Shown here piece after piece: positions 52,432 to 61,548 of a stretch of 64,000 bases of DNA (positions within the stretch are counted from its first letter, which is position 1; each line of letters opens with the position of its first letter). A model generated the notes under the pieces. It made no database searches and was not told where the DNA came from. It was given only the letters and a program-made list of their open reading frames with translations. Source of the DNA: Candidatus Hydrogenedentota bacterium (GTDB lineage Bacteria > Hydrogenedentota > Hydrogenedentia > Hydrogenedentales > JAEUWI01); contig JAHBVV010000024.1 of the NCBI GenBank assembly GCA_019637335.1, positions 1 to 64,000 of the forward strand, read 5' to 3'. The position numbers and the translations under genes were made by a program.

Positions 52432-52875
52432 GTGCCAGTAAAGCGACGCGTAATTGGGAACCTGATGGCGCTCGTCTCGGCGCTGCTCCTCGTGAACGCC
52501 GCCTGCCGCCCGGCGCCCGCCGCCGCCATCCCCTGGCGCCCGTCGTATCCCCTCGCCTTCGAAGAGGCCCGCGAGCAGGGCCGGCCTCTGCTGCTCTATT
52601 TTCAAGCCGGCTGGTGCGGAATCTGCCGCGATGTCGAAGTCCGGGCGCTTACCAATCCCGAAGTCGCCGCCGCCGCCGCCGCCGCCGTGCCGGTTAAGAT
52701 CGATATCGACCAGGAGCCAAGGATCGCCGAACGTTTCGGCGTGGACGCCATTCCGGCCTGGATAATTGTGCCGCCAGATGGCGCCGCGCCCGCGCGCCTC
52801 GGGGGCCGTGTGGAAGCGCGGGACTTGCTCGAATTCATTCGTCAAGCCGCCGGCGCCAGTGATCCCGTCCCGTGA
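52432..52875 (+). CDS. Thioredoxin-like secreted protein (DsbD-gamma type)
   Basis: 147 aa from a GTG with GGGAGG 5 nt upstream. An N-terminal signal or lipoprotein-like sequence (LMALVSALLLVNAAC) is followed by a thioredoxin domain with redox-active W-C-G-I-C near residues 61-65 and the cis-proline in DAIPAWIIV. It probably reduces or oxidises disulfides in the periplasm. The stop overlaps the next start (GTGA), coupling the two genes. Confidence 0.85.
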   Translation: MPVKRRVIGNLMALVSALLLVNAACRPAPAAAIPWRPSYPLAFEEAREQGRPLLLYFQAGWCGICRDVEVRALTNPEVAAAAAAAVPVKIDIDQEPRIAERFGVDAIPAWIIVPPDGAAPARLGGRVEARDLLEFIRQAAGASDPVP

Positions 52876-53624
52876 ACCAGTTCCCGCACCCGATCGCGCC
52901 GGAAGCGCTTCCCGCGCCGCCGCCCGGGGCCATCCACACCTGGCGATTCCCGCTGGATCTGCCGGAGAGCGTCCAACCCGGCCTGCGTGCCCTGCTCGAC
53001 GATACCGAGCGCGCCCGCGCGGATCGCTTTTACCGGCGCATCCACGGGGACCGGTTTACCGCCGCGCGCGCCACGCTCCGGCGCGTGCTTGCGGCCTGTA
53101 CCGGCGTTCCGCCCGTTGCGATTCGCTTCGGGGTTCAGGCGCGGGGAAAGCCGTACCTCATCGCGCCGGAGTCCGATATCCGGTTTAATCTGAGCCACTC
53201 CGGCGACCAGGGGATTATCGCCGTCGCGCGCGGGATAGAGGTGGGCGTGGATATCGAGGGCATTCGGGAGAACGATTCACTCCCCAAGATCGCGCGCCGA
53301 TATTTCGCGCCGCCCGAATACGAAGCCCTGCAAGGCCTGCCGGAATCCGACCGGGAGGCCGCGTTCTACCAGTGCTGGACCGCCAAGGAGGCCCTCATCA
53401 AGGCCTGGGGTCTCGGGCTCCATGCGCCGCTGGACCGCTTCGCCGTGGAAGTGGCGCCGGGTCGAACCCGCCTGTGCGCCATGGACATCCCGGGTTTCGA
53501 CCCCGCCGCCTGGGACGTCCAGGCCGTATCCGCCGGTGCGGGTTTCGCCGCCGCACTCGCCTGGGAAGGCCCCGAGGTGACCATTGTCTCCAGATGCCTC
53601 GACCCGAGCCTCCGCCCGATGTAA
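52872..53624 (+). CDS. 4'-phosphopantetheinyl transferase (Sfp type)
   Basis: 250 aa from a GTG overlapping the previous stop. It moves the phosphopantetheine arm from CoA to carrier proteins. Signatures are FNLSHSGDQGIIAVAR, the Mg-binding GVDIEG near residue 126, and WTAKEALIKAWGLGL near residue 170. Two-domain length fits the Sfp group, which often serves polyketide or peptide synthases; none is in the window. Confidence 0.93.
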   Translation: MNQFPHPIAPEALPAPPPGAIHTWRFPLDLPESVQPGLRALLDDTERARADRFYRRIHGDRFTAARATLRRVLAACTGVPPVAIRFGVQARGKPYLIAPESDIRFNLSHSGDQGIIAVARGIEVGVDIEGIRENDSLPKIARRYFAPPEYEALQGLPESDREAAFYQCWTAKEALIKAWGLGLHAPLDRFAVEVAPGRTRLCAMDIPGFDPAAWDVQAVSAGAGFAAALAWEGPEVTIVSRCLDPSLRPM

Positions 53625-53724
53625 TTCGACCGGCCCCGTGCGCCAGGGCAATCGCATTTAAACTCGATCTCGGTATATGGGCGTAAACCTGAGTCGATTT
53701 GGAACCTTGAATCAACGATAGTGA

Positions 53725-53800
53725 GCGTGTTGGAGCGCCGGCATCTGTGCCGGCAAGGTCAGGGATTCGCCGCAGGCGAAATGCCAGCGCTCCAACACGC
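53725..53800. repeat. 76-bp MITE-like palindrome
   Basis: Terminal 20-bp arms (53725-53744 and 53781-53800) are complementary at 19 of 20 positions. Inside are two further hairpins, GCCGGC-ATCTGT-GCCGGC and TTCGCC-GCA-GGCGAA, so the single strand can fold like a cloverleaf. A partial relative lies at 18129-18154. Confidence 0.8.
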
Positions 53801-53910
53801 GCCCGTTATAACATTGAAGGTGGTTCATGTGGCGCTCGGCTCGAGTTGGAAGCTCAAATGCGATTGCCCTGCCCGTGCGCCGACGCGAATCCCAAAAGTG
53901 CGTAATCTGT

Positions 53911-53918
53911 GCTATACT
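53911..53918 (+). promoter_or_regulatory. Extended -10 before the response regulator gene
   Basis: TGCTATACT (from 53910) is an extended -10 identical to that before the PIN gene. The start codon is about 105 nt downstream. No clear -35 box. Confidence 0.45.
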
Positions 53919-54023
53919 GCGCTTTTCCCGTGGTGTGCGGAACGGGGAGCAGACCAATCCACGGCGGAAGCAGCCGTATCGCCGCCTCCCAACCGTGGGG
54001 TCCAATATGAGGGGTTTATTTCC

Positions 54024-54401
54024 ATGGCGCATATTCTCGTAGTGGATGACGAGCCGCAGGTGCGCACCATGCTGGTGTTGACCCTGCGCCAGGCCGGATA
54101 CACCGTAAGCGAAGCGGATGACGGTGAGGCCGCCTTGCGCATTATCGGGCATGGCCAGATCGATCTCGTGGTGCTGGATCTCATCATGCCCGGAAAAGAG
54201 GGCCTGGAGACGCTGACGGCGTTGCGGCGCGGTAACCAGCACCCCTACGTTATCGCCGTATCCGGCGGTGCGCGGAGCATGGACGCGGATTTTCTCCCTA
54301 TCGCCGCCAAACTCGGGGCCCATGCGACGCTCAAGAAACCGTTCGACAATGATGTCCTGCTGGACAGAATCCGTGTCTTGCTGGGTGAAGCGGCGGATTG
54401 A
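54024..54401 (+). CDS. Single-domain response regulator
   Basis: 125 aa, CheY-like receiver only. Acidic pocket D8-D9, phosphoacceptor Asp52 (VVLDLIMPG), Ser/Thr position (AVSGGA) and the conserved lysine in TLKKPF are present. No output domain and no kinase gene nearby, so its partner is unknown. A GAGGGG site lies upstream of the ATG. Confidence 0.92.
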   Translation: MAHILVVDDEPQVRTMLVLTLRQAGYTVSEADDGEAALRIIGHGQIDLVVLDLIMPGKEGLETLTALRRGNQHPYVIAVSGGARSMDADFLPIAAKLGAHATLKKPFDNDVLLDRIRVLLGEAAD

Positions 54402-54728
54402 CCCGCTCCCGCGCCCGGGAAGACTCCGCCTCGATCGGTAACGCCTCAGCCGAATGAAGTTCCGAAGTCTCCATGGAATTGTCCGCCCTGCGTGCGCGTG
54501 GAACCTTTTTCCGCAGGACGGGATTATAGAAGGATAAGTAGTCGCGGATTCTCGCACATGTGCGAGGCGGCATTCTGTTCTAAAGTATTGACGGCAAATG
54601 AGTTGGCATTCTGGTAAATGGCGTCGGGTTGCGGAATTTGGACGCGCGTTGGGCTTTGAGGCGCGATGCGTTCCGAGATCCAGCCCCGATCCAGGTCCAA
54701 TGTGGAACGAGATTAAGGATGGGTCCTG
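54402..54728. other. Intergenic region before the DUF1501 gene run
   Basis: 327 bp without a gene. It contains the perfect palindrome at 54551-54566 and a TTGACG at 54588-54593 with no well-spaced -10. Confidence 0.6.
54551..54566. promoter_or_regulatory. Perfect 16-bp palindrome, possible operator
   Basis: CTCGCACATGTGCGAG reads the same on both strands, without a spacer. It lies 22 bp upstream of a TTGACG box and about 160 bp before the DUF1501 start. A dimeric repressor or activator site is plausible. Confidence 0.4.
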
Positions 54729-56066
54729 ATGCGTAAGTTTTCTCTCCCGCAGATTGCATTGCGAAGCAACGATACCCCCGCCGCCAGCCCGTGCAGCGGT
54801 CCGAGCCGCCGCGCCTTTCTCAAGGTCGGGGTCCTGGGCGGGCTCGGACTTACGCTGGGCGACTATTTTCAGCTCCAGGCCCAGGCCCAGGGCGCGGGCC
54901 CGAAAGCCGAATCGGCCATCTTTATCTTCCTGTCCGGCGGCATGTCCCATATCGACACCTTCGACCCCAAGCCCTACGCCCCCATCGAATACCGCGGCGA
55001 GTTGGGCACGGTGAAGACCAACACCGGCGAATATTTCGGCGGGCAGTTGCAACACCTCTCCAAAGTGGCGGATAAGCTGGCCGTCATTCGTTCCATGAGC
55101 CACGGCGAGGCGGCGCACGAGCGCGGGCAGCATAACATGCTCACCGGATACCGCCCCAGCCCCGCGATCCAGTACCCGAGCTTCGGTTCCGTGATTTCAC
55201 ACAAGCTCGGCACCCGCAACAACATCCCGCCCTACGTCAGCATCCCCTCCGCGGACAACCCGTATTACGGCACGGGCTATCTCAGTTCGGCCTTCGGCGC
55301 GTTTTCCGTGGGCGGCGAGCCGAACAACAAGAATTTCCAGGTGCGCGACCTGAACCTGCCCAACGGCGTCACGCCGGAGCGCCTCGAAGGCCGCAAGACC
55401 CTGCTGGCGGCGGTCGACAGCCATTTCAACGCCCTGGAGAGCAGCGACGCGCTCGGGGCCATGAACTCGTATTACCAGCGTGCCTACGATCTCATCAGCT
55501 CCCAGAACGCGCGCGAGGCGTTCGACGTTTCCGCCGAGACCGACGAAATCCGCGACGAATACGGGCGGCACGCCTTTGGCCAGCGCCTCCTGCTCGCCCG
55601 GCGGCTCGTCGAGGGCGGCGCGCGCTTCGTCACCGTGAGCGACGGCGGCTGGGACATGCACCAGGGCATCAAGAAAGGCATGGAGAACCGGTTCCCGCCG
55701 GTGGACCAGGGCCTCGCGACGCTGATCACCGACCTGGACCGGCGCGGGCTCCTCGCTTCCACCCTGGTAATCCTCGTCACCGAATTCGGGCGCACCGCCA
55801 AGCTGAACAAGGACGGCGGGCGCGACCACTGGCCCAAGGCCTTCAGCGTCGCCCTGGCGGGCGGCGGCATGAAGGGGGGCATTATCCACGGCGCCACCAA
55901 CGCCCAGGGCACCGAGCCCTCCGAGGGCCTCGTGGGGCCGGCGGATCTGGGCTCGACCATTTTCACGCAGCTGGGTATTGATCCCACCGAGCGGCTCATG
56001 AGCCCCGGCGGGCGGCCGATCGATATCGTGCGCGGCGGCCAGGTCATCCAGAACATTCTGGCCTAG
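54729..56066 (+). CDS. DUF1501 family protein (Tat-exported)
   Basis: 445 aa. A twin-arginine signal (SRRAFLKVGVLGGLGLTLG, Arg27-Arg28) heads a DUF1501 domain of the alkaline phosphatase/sulfatase-like fold: IFIFLSGGMSHIDTFDPK, GEAAHERGQHNMLTGYRPS, GARFVTVSDGGWDMHQ and LVILVTEFGRTAKLNKDGGRDHWPKAF. The Asp, His and Glu residues suggest a metal site. Function is unknown; in Planctomycetes the gene nearly always accompanies a DUF1549/1553 gene, as it does here. Confidence 0.93.
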   Translation: MRKFSLPQIALRSNDTPAASPCSGPSRRAFLKVGVLGGLGLTLGDYFQLQAQAQGAGPKAESAIFIFLSGGMSHIDTFDPKPYAPIEYRGELGTVKTNTGEYFGGQLQHLSKVADKLAVIRSMSHGEAAHERGQHNMLTGYRPSPAIQYPSFGSVISHKLGTRNNIPPYVSIPSADNPYYGTGYLSSAFGAFSVGGEPNNKNFQVRDLNLPNGVTPERLEGRKTLLAAVDSHFNALESSDALGAMNSYYQRAYDLISSQNAREAFDVSAETDEIRDEYGRHAFGQRLLLARRLVEGGARFVTVSDGGWDMHQGIKKGMENRFPPVDQGLATLITDLDRRGLLASTLVILVTEFGRTAKLNKDGGRDHWPKAFSVALAGGGMKGGIIHGATNAQGTEPSEGLVGPADLGSTIFTQLGIDPTERLMSPGGRPIDIVRGGQVIQNILA

Positions 56067-56084
56067 GAACCGCACCCCGAACCG

Positions 56085-58451
56085 ATGGGACGATTGATGA
56101 TGCGCAAGGTAGTATGGATCCGCGCGGCGCTGGCTCTCGCGATGGCGATCGCGCCGGCGGCCATGGCGGTGTCCCCGTCACTCGCCACGGTAATCCCCCG
56201 CGGCATCCCCCGCGGCGCCGAGACCGAAGTGTCGCTCGTGGGGAACAACCTGGCCGACGCCGTGGACGTACTCTTCCACGACGCGGGCATCGAGCTGGTC
56301 TCGATCACGCCCCAGGAAGACGGCAAGAAGGCCACCGCGGTGTTCCGCGCCGCGCCCGACTGCCCCACGGGCACGCACGGCCTCCGCGTCCGCACCCGCA
56401 CCGGCGTGACCGACCTCAAGCTCATCAGTGTCGGCGCGCTCAATGAAGTCGACGAAGTCGAACCCAACAACCGGCCCGGCGAGGCGCAGGAAGTGGCCCC
56501 CGGTACGACCATCAATGGCGTTGTCGCCTCCGAGGACGTCGATTACTTCGCGGTGACGATGAATCCCGGCGACCGGATCGCCGTGGAGGTCGAGGCGCTG
56601 CGCCTGGGGGATACCCTGTTCGACCCGAAGCTCCGGCTCTTCGGGCCCGAGGGCCACGAGCGGGTGTCGGAAGACGACACGCAAATGTTCCGCCAGGACG
56701 CGGGCTTCGTGTATACCGCCACCGAGACCGGCGTCCACCATATCGCCATCAGCGAAGCGGCCTACGGCGGCGGCGGGAATTACCACTACCGGCTGCATAT
56801 CGGCCATTTCCCGCGCCCCCTCGCGGTGACGCCGATCGGCGGCGCGCCCGGATCGGAAATAACCGTGCGGTGGCTGGGCGACGATGGCATCGCGGAGCAG
56901 GCGGTGGCCTTGCCCGAAGACGCGCACGGCACCATTCAGCTGGCCGCGCACACCGAAGCGGGCGTATCCCCAACGCGAATTCCGTTCCGCGCGACGCCTC
57001 TGCCCGGCGTGCGGGAGGCCGAGCCCAACAATACCATCGCCGAGGGCACGCGGGGCGCGGTCGCCGGCGCCTTCGACGGCGTGATCGGCGAGCCGGGGGA
57101 TATCGACTTCTACACCTTCGAGGGCAAGAAAGATCAGACCTTCGAGTTCCGCGTCTGGGCGCGCGAATTGGGCTCGCCGCTCGACAGCGTCCTCGTGGTC
57201 TACAAGCCCGACGGCGGCGCCCTCGGCAGCGACGACGACGCCGCCAACGTGGACAGCAGGCTTCGCGTCACGTTCCCCGAGGATGGCGTTTACGCGCTCT
57301 CCGTTCGCGACCACCTGCGCCGTGGCGGCGAAACCTTCGCCTATCGCGTCGAAGCCACGCCGGTCGAGCCATCGCTGAGGCTCACCCTGCTGGAAAACCG
57401 CCCCGCCACCTCCGTGATTCCCCAGGGGAACTTCACCTACCTGCTCGCCAACGTGTCGCGCTCCGATTTCGACGGCCCGATCAAGGTGGAGCTGCTCGGC
57501 CTGCCCGAGGGCGTCACAGCCAGCAGTCCCGTCATTCCGGCGGGCCAGGCCCAGATGCCCATCATCATTCAGGCAACGCCCGAGGCCGCCCTGGCCGGCG
57601 CGCTCGTGGATGTGCGCGGAGCCCTTCAGGAGGAGGGCAGCACGCTGAACGGCGGGCTGGAGCAGGAAGTCCGGCTCGTTCAAGGCAACAACGACACCAC
57701 CTTCTTCGGGCGCATGGTGGATCGCCTGGCGCTCGCCGTCAGCGAGCCCGCGCCCTTCAGCGTCGAGATCGTGCCGCCCCCGGTACCCACCGTGACCAAC
57801 ACGCACCGCATGCTGACCGTTCGGGCCACCCGCGCCGAGGGCTTCACCGGCGATATCGAGCTCATGTTCCCCTGGCTGCCCGCGGGCATGGGCGGCGGCA
57901 CCGCCAAAATCCCCGGCGACCAGACCGAAACCCAGATCCGCCTGGAAGTGCGCAACGGCACGGCCATCGAGACCCACGATCTCTTCGTCGCGGCGACCGG
58001 CGGCGGCTACCAGCTCTGCTCGCCTCCGGCCCCCGTGGAAGTGCAGGAGCCCTGGGTGAACTTCACGCTTGCGTCCGTGGAAACGGAAAAGGGCAAGCCG
58101 GTGGAGTTTGTCGTGGGCCTGGAGCAACGCACCCCCTTCGAGGGGACCTTCAAGGCCAACCTCGTCGGCATGCCCAACGGCATTACCGCCGAGCCGCTCG
58201 ATTTCACCAAGGACACGGCGGAGCTCAAGTTCACGCTGAACGTGGCGGAGGACGCGCCCCACGGCAAGTTCGAATCGCTGATGGTGGACACCGTGATTTC
58301 CAATGACCAGGGCGAGATTATCCACCGCAGCGGCACGGGCGCGCTGAAGGTGTACGAACCGCTGCCCCCGGCGCTGCAGGCCGCCACGCCGCCCCCGGCG
58401 GAGCCCAGGCCCGACGAGCCCGAGCGCAAGACCCGGTTCCCCGCAACCTGA
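56085..58451 (+). CDS. Secreted protein with PPC (pre-peptidase C-terminal) domains
   Basis: 788 aa with a signal peptide (WIRAALALAMAIAPAAMAV). It starts with an IPT/TIG-like domain (VIPRGIPRGAETEVSLVGNNL). Two PPC-type beta-sandwiches follow, one after EVDEVEPNNRPGEAQEV and one after VREAEPNNTIAEGTR; the EPN(N) start is diagnostic. The C-terminal half is further beta-rich and ends in a Pro/Glu tail. No catalytic domain is seen. It probably acts as a surface or periplasmic scaffold with the neighbouring cytochrome proteins. Confidence 0.85.
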   Translation: MGRLMMRKVVWIRAALALAMAIAPAAMAVSPSLATVIPRGIPRGAETEVSLVGNNLADAVDVLFHDAGIELVSITPQEDGKKATAVFRAAPDCPTGTHGLRVRTRTGVTDLKLISVGALNEVDEVEPNNRPGEAQEVAPGTTINGVVASEDVDYFAVTMNPGDRIAVEVEALRLGDTLFDPKLRLFGPEGHERVSEDDTQMFRQDAGFVYTATETGVHHIAISEAAYGGGGNYHYRLHIGHFPRPLAVTPIGGAPGSEITVRWLGDDGIAEQAVALPEDAHGTIQLAAHTEAGVSPTRIPFRATPLPGVREAEPNNTIAEGTRGAVAGAFDGVIGEPGDIDFYTFEGKKDQTFEFRVWARELGSPLDSVLVVYKPDGGALGSDDDAANVDSRLRVTFPEDGVYALSVRDHLRRGGETFAYRVEATPVEPSLRLTLLENRPATSVIPQGNFTYLLANVSRSDFDGPIKVELLGLPEGVTASSPVIPAGQAQMPIIIQATPEAALAGALVDVRGALQEEGSTLNGGLEQEVRLVQGNNDTTFFGRMVDRLALAVSEPAPFSVEIVPPPVPTVTNTHRMLTVRATRAEGFTGDIELMFPWLPAGMGGGTAKIPGDQTETQIRLEVRNGTAIETHDLFVAATGGGYQLCSPPAPVEVQEPWVNFTLASVETEKGKPVEFVVGLEQRTPFEGTFKANLVGMPNGITAEPLDFTKDTAELKFTLNVAEDAPHGKFESLMVDTVISNDQGEIIHRSGTGALKVYEPLPPALQAATPPPAEPRPDEPERKTRFPAT

Positions 58452-58504
58452 TCAGACCATCGCGGATCGCGGCAATCCCGCGCGCGAAAACGAGACGAGA
58501 CAGG

Positions 58505-60937
58505 ATGAGCAGTATGAAAACAACCTGGAAATGTCTGCTGGCCCTTTGCGCCGCCTTCGGCGCTTCGGCGGGCGCCCAGCAGCTGGCCGTATATCCGAGC
58601 GAAGTGACGCTGAACAACGCGCACGACGTCGAGCGCCTCGTGGCCGTTCTCACGCGCCCCGACGGCGTCACCGTGGACGTCACGCCCGAAGTCGCGGTGC
58701 AGTTCAGCGCCGAAAACGTGGCGGCGTGGGGCGAGGACCTGAAGCTCTATGCGGCGGGCGACGGCGAGGCCTCCCTGACCGTGACCCACGGCGATCTCTC
58801 CGTCCAGCTGCCCGTGAAGGTCGAGAATTCCGGCCTCACGCCCCCCAAGACCTTTTCCAACGACGTGCTGCCCGCCCTCATGCGCGCCGGCTGCAACACC
58901 GGCGGCTGCCACGGCAGCGCGCAGGGGAAAAACGGCTTCCGCCTGAGCCTCTTCGGGTTCGACCCGCAGTTCGACTACATCAGTCTGACCCGCGACCAGC
59001 GGAGCCGCCGGATCAACGCCGCGCTGCCCGAAGAGAGCCTCATGCTCCTCAAGCCGCTCGGCAAGGTGGACCACGAAGGCGGCACGGCGCTCGAAGAGGG
59101 CGGCGGCGTACACGAGACCCTGCTCCAGTGGATCAAGGAAGGGACGCAGCCCGACCCGGAAGATCTGCCGGGATTGTCGGGCATCCAGATCTATCCGCGC
59201 GAAGCCGTGCTCGAAGGCCAGGGCGCCAACCAGCGCTTCGTCGTCATGGCGAACTACGACAACGGAACCACCCGCGACGTCACCGATGTCGCCGTGCTCA
59301 GTTCCAGCGACGAGCTCACCCTGAATATCGACGGCGCCGGCCTCTCCACCGCCGGCAACAAGGGCGAAGTCTACGTGATGGCCCGCTTCGGCACCTTCGC
59401 GGTGGTCTCCAAGGCCATCGTGATCGACCAGGGCGCGAATGTCGCCTGGCCGGAGGACGCCGTCGCGCGCAACTACATCGACGGTCACGTCTTCGACAAG
59501 CTCAAGAAACTCCGCGTGCCCCCGGCGGAGCTGTGCAGCGATCAGGTCTTCGTGCGCCGCGCCTATGTCGACATCCTCGGCACGATTCCCACCTCCGAAG
59601 AGACCGAGGCCTTTCTGAACGATGCCGATCCGGAAAAGCGCGCGAAACTCGTGGACACGCTCCTGGAACGCCCCGAGTTTTCCGATCTGTGGGCCATGAA
59701 GTGGGCGGAAGTGCTCCGCGTCGCCGAAATCCCCAATGTGCTCGATCGCAAGGGCATGCACCGCTACAACGACTGGCTTCGAGCCGTCATCAGCGCGAAC
59801 GAGCCGCTCGATCAGGTCGTGCGCGAACTCCTGAGTGCGGAGGGCGGCAACTTCACCAATCCCGCTTCCAATTTCTACCTTATCGAGCGCGACCCGGCCA
59901 TCATGGCGGAAAACGTCGCCCAGGTCTTCATGGGGATCCAGATTTCCTGCGCCCAGTGCCACAACCACCCCTTCGAGCGCTGGACCATGGACGACTACTA
60001 CTCCTTCGCCGCGTTCTTCGCCCAGGTCGGCCGAAAAACCTCCAGCGATCCGCGCGAGACTATCATTTTCAACAGCGGCGGCGGCGAGGTGAAGCACCTC
60101 AACACCAACCAGAATATGGCGCCGAAGTTCCTCGGCGGAGACACCCCCGATGTCAAGGGCAAGGACCGTCGCGCCGTGCTCGCGGACTGGATGACGTCGC
60201 CGGAGAACCCGTGGTTCTCCAGGAACATCGCCAACCGCGTCTGGGCGCACTACTTCGGCGCCGGAATCGTGGATCCACCGGATGATGTCCGTGTGACGAA
60301 TCCGCCCACCAACCCGCAGCTGCACGACGAACTCGGCGCCAAGCTGGTCGAATACGACTATGACCTGCGCAAGCTCGTGCGCGATATCTGCAACTCTTAT
60401 ACGTACCAGATGTCCACGCGCCCGCGGGATCCGGACAACCACGACGCGCGCAATTTCTCGCACGCGCAAGTGCGTCGGCTGACCTCCGAGCAGATGCTCG
60501 ACGCGATCGTCAAGGTCACGGGGAACGACGTGAAGTTCCGGAACCTCCCGAAGGGATCGCGCGCGGTGCAGGTCGCGGGCGGCAACAGCGGCGTCTACTT
60601 CCTCGAAGTCTTCGGGCGCCCCTCCCGCGAGACGGTCTGCACCTGTGAGCGCCGCAACGAGCCGAACCTGGCGCAGTCGCTGCACCTGATCAACGGCGAC
60701 ACCATCGACAGCGCGATCAAGGGCAAGGGCGGCCTCCTCGATTCCCTGCTGGCGGCGGAAACGCCCCCGGCGGAGATCATCGACCGGCTCTACCTGGCCG
60801 CCGTCTCCCGGAAGCCCAGCGAAGAGGAAAAGAACCAACTCAACGCCTACGTGGACGCCGCGGAAAACAAGCGCGAAGCCCTCGAAGACGTTTTCTGGAC
60901 GATGCTGAACGCCAAGGAGTTCATCTTCAATCACTGA
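58505..60937 (+). CDS. DUF1549/DUF1553 protein with cytochrome-like motifs
   Basis: 810 aa with a signal peptide. An Ig-like (BIG2) module is followed by GCNTGGCHGSAQGKNGFRLSLFG (a cytochrome-like C-x4-CH site) and a second Ig-like module (IQIYPREAVLEGQGANQRF). DUF1549 begins near residue 320 (RRAYVDILGTIPTSEETEAFL) and contains QISCAQCHNHPFERWTMDDYY, a CxxCH site. DUF1553 forms the C-terminal ~280 residues (NIANRVWAHYFGAGIVDPPDDVR; FGRPSRETVCTCERRNEPNLAQ). Typical of Planctomycetes and Hydrogenedentes; suggested roles in polysaccharide use or electron transfer are unproven. Confidence 0.92.
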   Translation: MSSMKTTWKCLLALCAAFGASAGAQQLAVYPSEVTLNNAHDVERLVAVLTRPDGVTVDVTPEVAVQFSAENVAAWGEDLKLYAAGDGEASLTVTHGDLSVQLPVKVENSGLTPPKTFSNDVLPALMRAGCNTGGCHGSAQGKNGFRLSLFGFDPQFDYISLTRDQRSRRINAALPEESLMLLKPLGKVDHEGGTALEEGGGVHETLLQWIKEGTQPDPEDLPGLSGIQIYPREAVLEGQGANQRFVVMANYDNGTTRDVTDVAVLSSSDELTLNIDGAGLSTAGNKGEVYVMARFGTFAVVSKAIVIDQGANVAWPEDAVARNYIDGHVFDKLKKLRVPPAELCSDQVFVRRAYVDILGTIPTSEETEAFLNDADPEKRAKLVDTLLERPEFSDLWAMKWAEVLRVAEIPNVLDRKGMHRYNDWLRAVISANEPLDQVVRELLSAEGGNFTNPASNFYLIERDPAIMAENVAQVFMGIQISCAQCHNHPFERWTMDDYYSFAAFFAQVGRKTSSDPRETIIFNSGGGEVKHLNTNQNMAPKFLGGDTPDVKGKDRRAVLADWMTSPENPWFSRNIANRVWAHYFGAGIVDPPDDVRVTNPPTNPQLHDELGAKLVEYDYDLRKLVRDICNSYTYQMSTRPRDPDNHDARNFSHAQVRRLTSEQMLDAIVKVTGNDVKFRNLPKGSRAVQVAGGNSGVYFLEVFGRPSRETVCTCERRNEPNLAQSLHLINGDTIDSAIKGKGGLLDSLLAAETPPAEIIDRLYLAAVSRKPSEEEKNQLNAYVDAAENKREALEDVFWTMLNAKEFIFNH

Positions 60938-61024
60938 TTCCGGTCCGGGTTCGCCCGGGCTGTACAGCGCACGAAACAAAAGCGCCGGCCCGATCCCGCC
61001 GGCGTTCGCGAAGGAGCCAATACC

Positions 61025-61489
61025 ATGAAACGAAGCCTCTATCACCTCACCCGGCTGATCGCCCCGGCCCTGATCCTGGCGGCGGGCCTGGCCGCGCCCC
61101 GCGCCATTGCCGAGGACGCGCCCGCCGAGCCCAACCTCGACGCCGTGCTGACGGACCTGGCCAAGATCGGCCCGGACCAGCTGGTGGCGCACGTCGAGGC
61201 CCTGCGCAAGCAGGTGGGCGATCTCAAGGCCGAGGCCGAAGCCGCCACCAAGCGCGCCGCCGAGCTCGAGGCGCAGTCCGCCGCCGTGAAGCAGCGCGTG
61301 GAGACCATCGAGAAGTTCATGGCCGCCGTGACTGCATCCATGGCGCCCGCCCCCGAGGCGAAGCCCGAGGAAGCCCCCGCGCCCGAGGCCAAGGCCGAGG
61401 CGGCGCCGGAGGAAGCCAAGCCAGAACCTGCGCCGGAAGCCAAGGCGGAGGCCGCGTCCGAACCCGCGCCCGAGGCGGCGGCGGGTTGA
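61025..61489 (+). CDS. Secreted coiled-coil protein with Ala/Pro/Glu tail
   Basis: 154 aa, signal peptide (LIAPALILAAGLAAPRAIAE). A coiled coil (LVAHVEALRKQVGDLKAEAEAATKRAAEL) is followed by an Ala-Pro-Glu-Lys tail of about 50 residues. The coiled coil resembles the N-terminus of the next protein, suggesting they associate. Confidence 0.75.
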   Translation: MKRSLYHLTRLIAPALILAAGLAAPRAIAEDAPAEPNLDAVLTDLAKIGPDQLVAHVEALRKQVGDLKAEAEAATKRAAELEAQSAAVKQRVETIEKFMAAVTASMAPAPEAKPEEAPAPEAKAEAAPEEAKPEPAPEAKAEAASEPAPEAAAG

Positions 61490-61548
61490 TGAAGCGCACT
61501 GCATTCAGGCTCGATTCCAGCCGTACGACTTGAGAACAGGATGAAGCG

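Noticed and set aside
58007-61504. A 1165-codon open frame on the minus strand
   Set aside because: It lies antisense to the PPC and DUF1549/1553 genes, has Gly/His/Arg-rich content without domains, and is a by-product of high GC in third codon positions.
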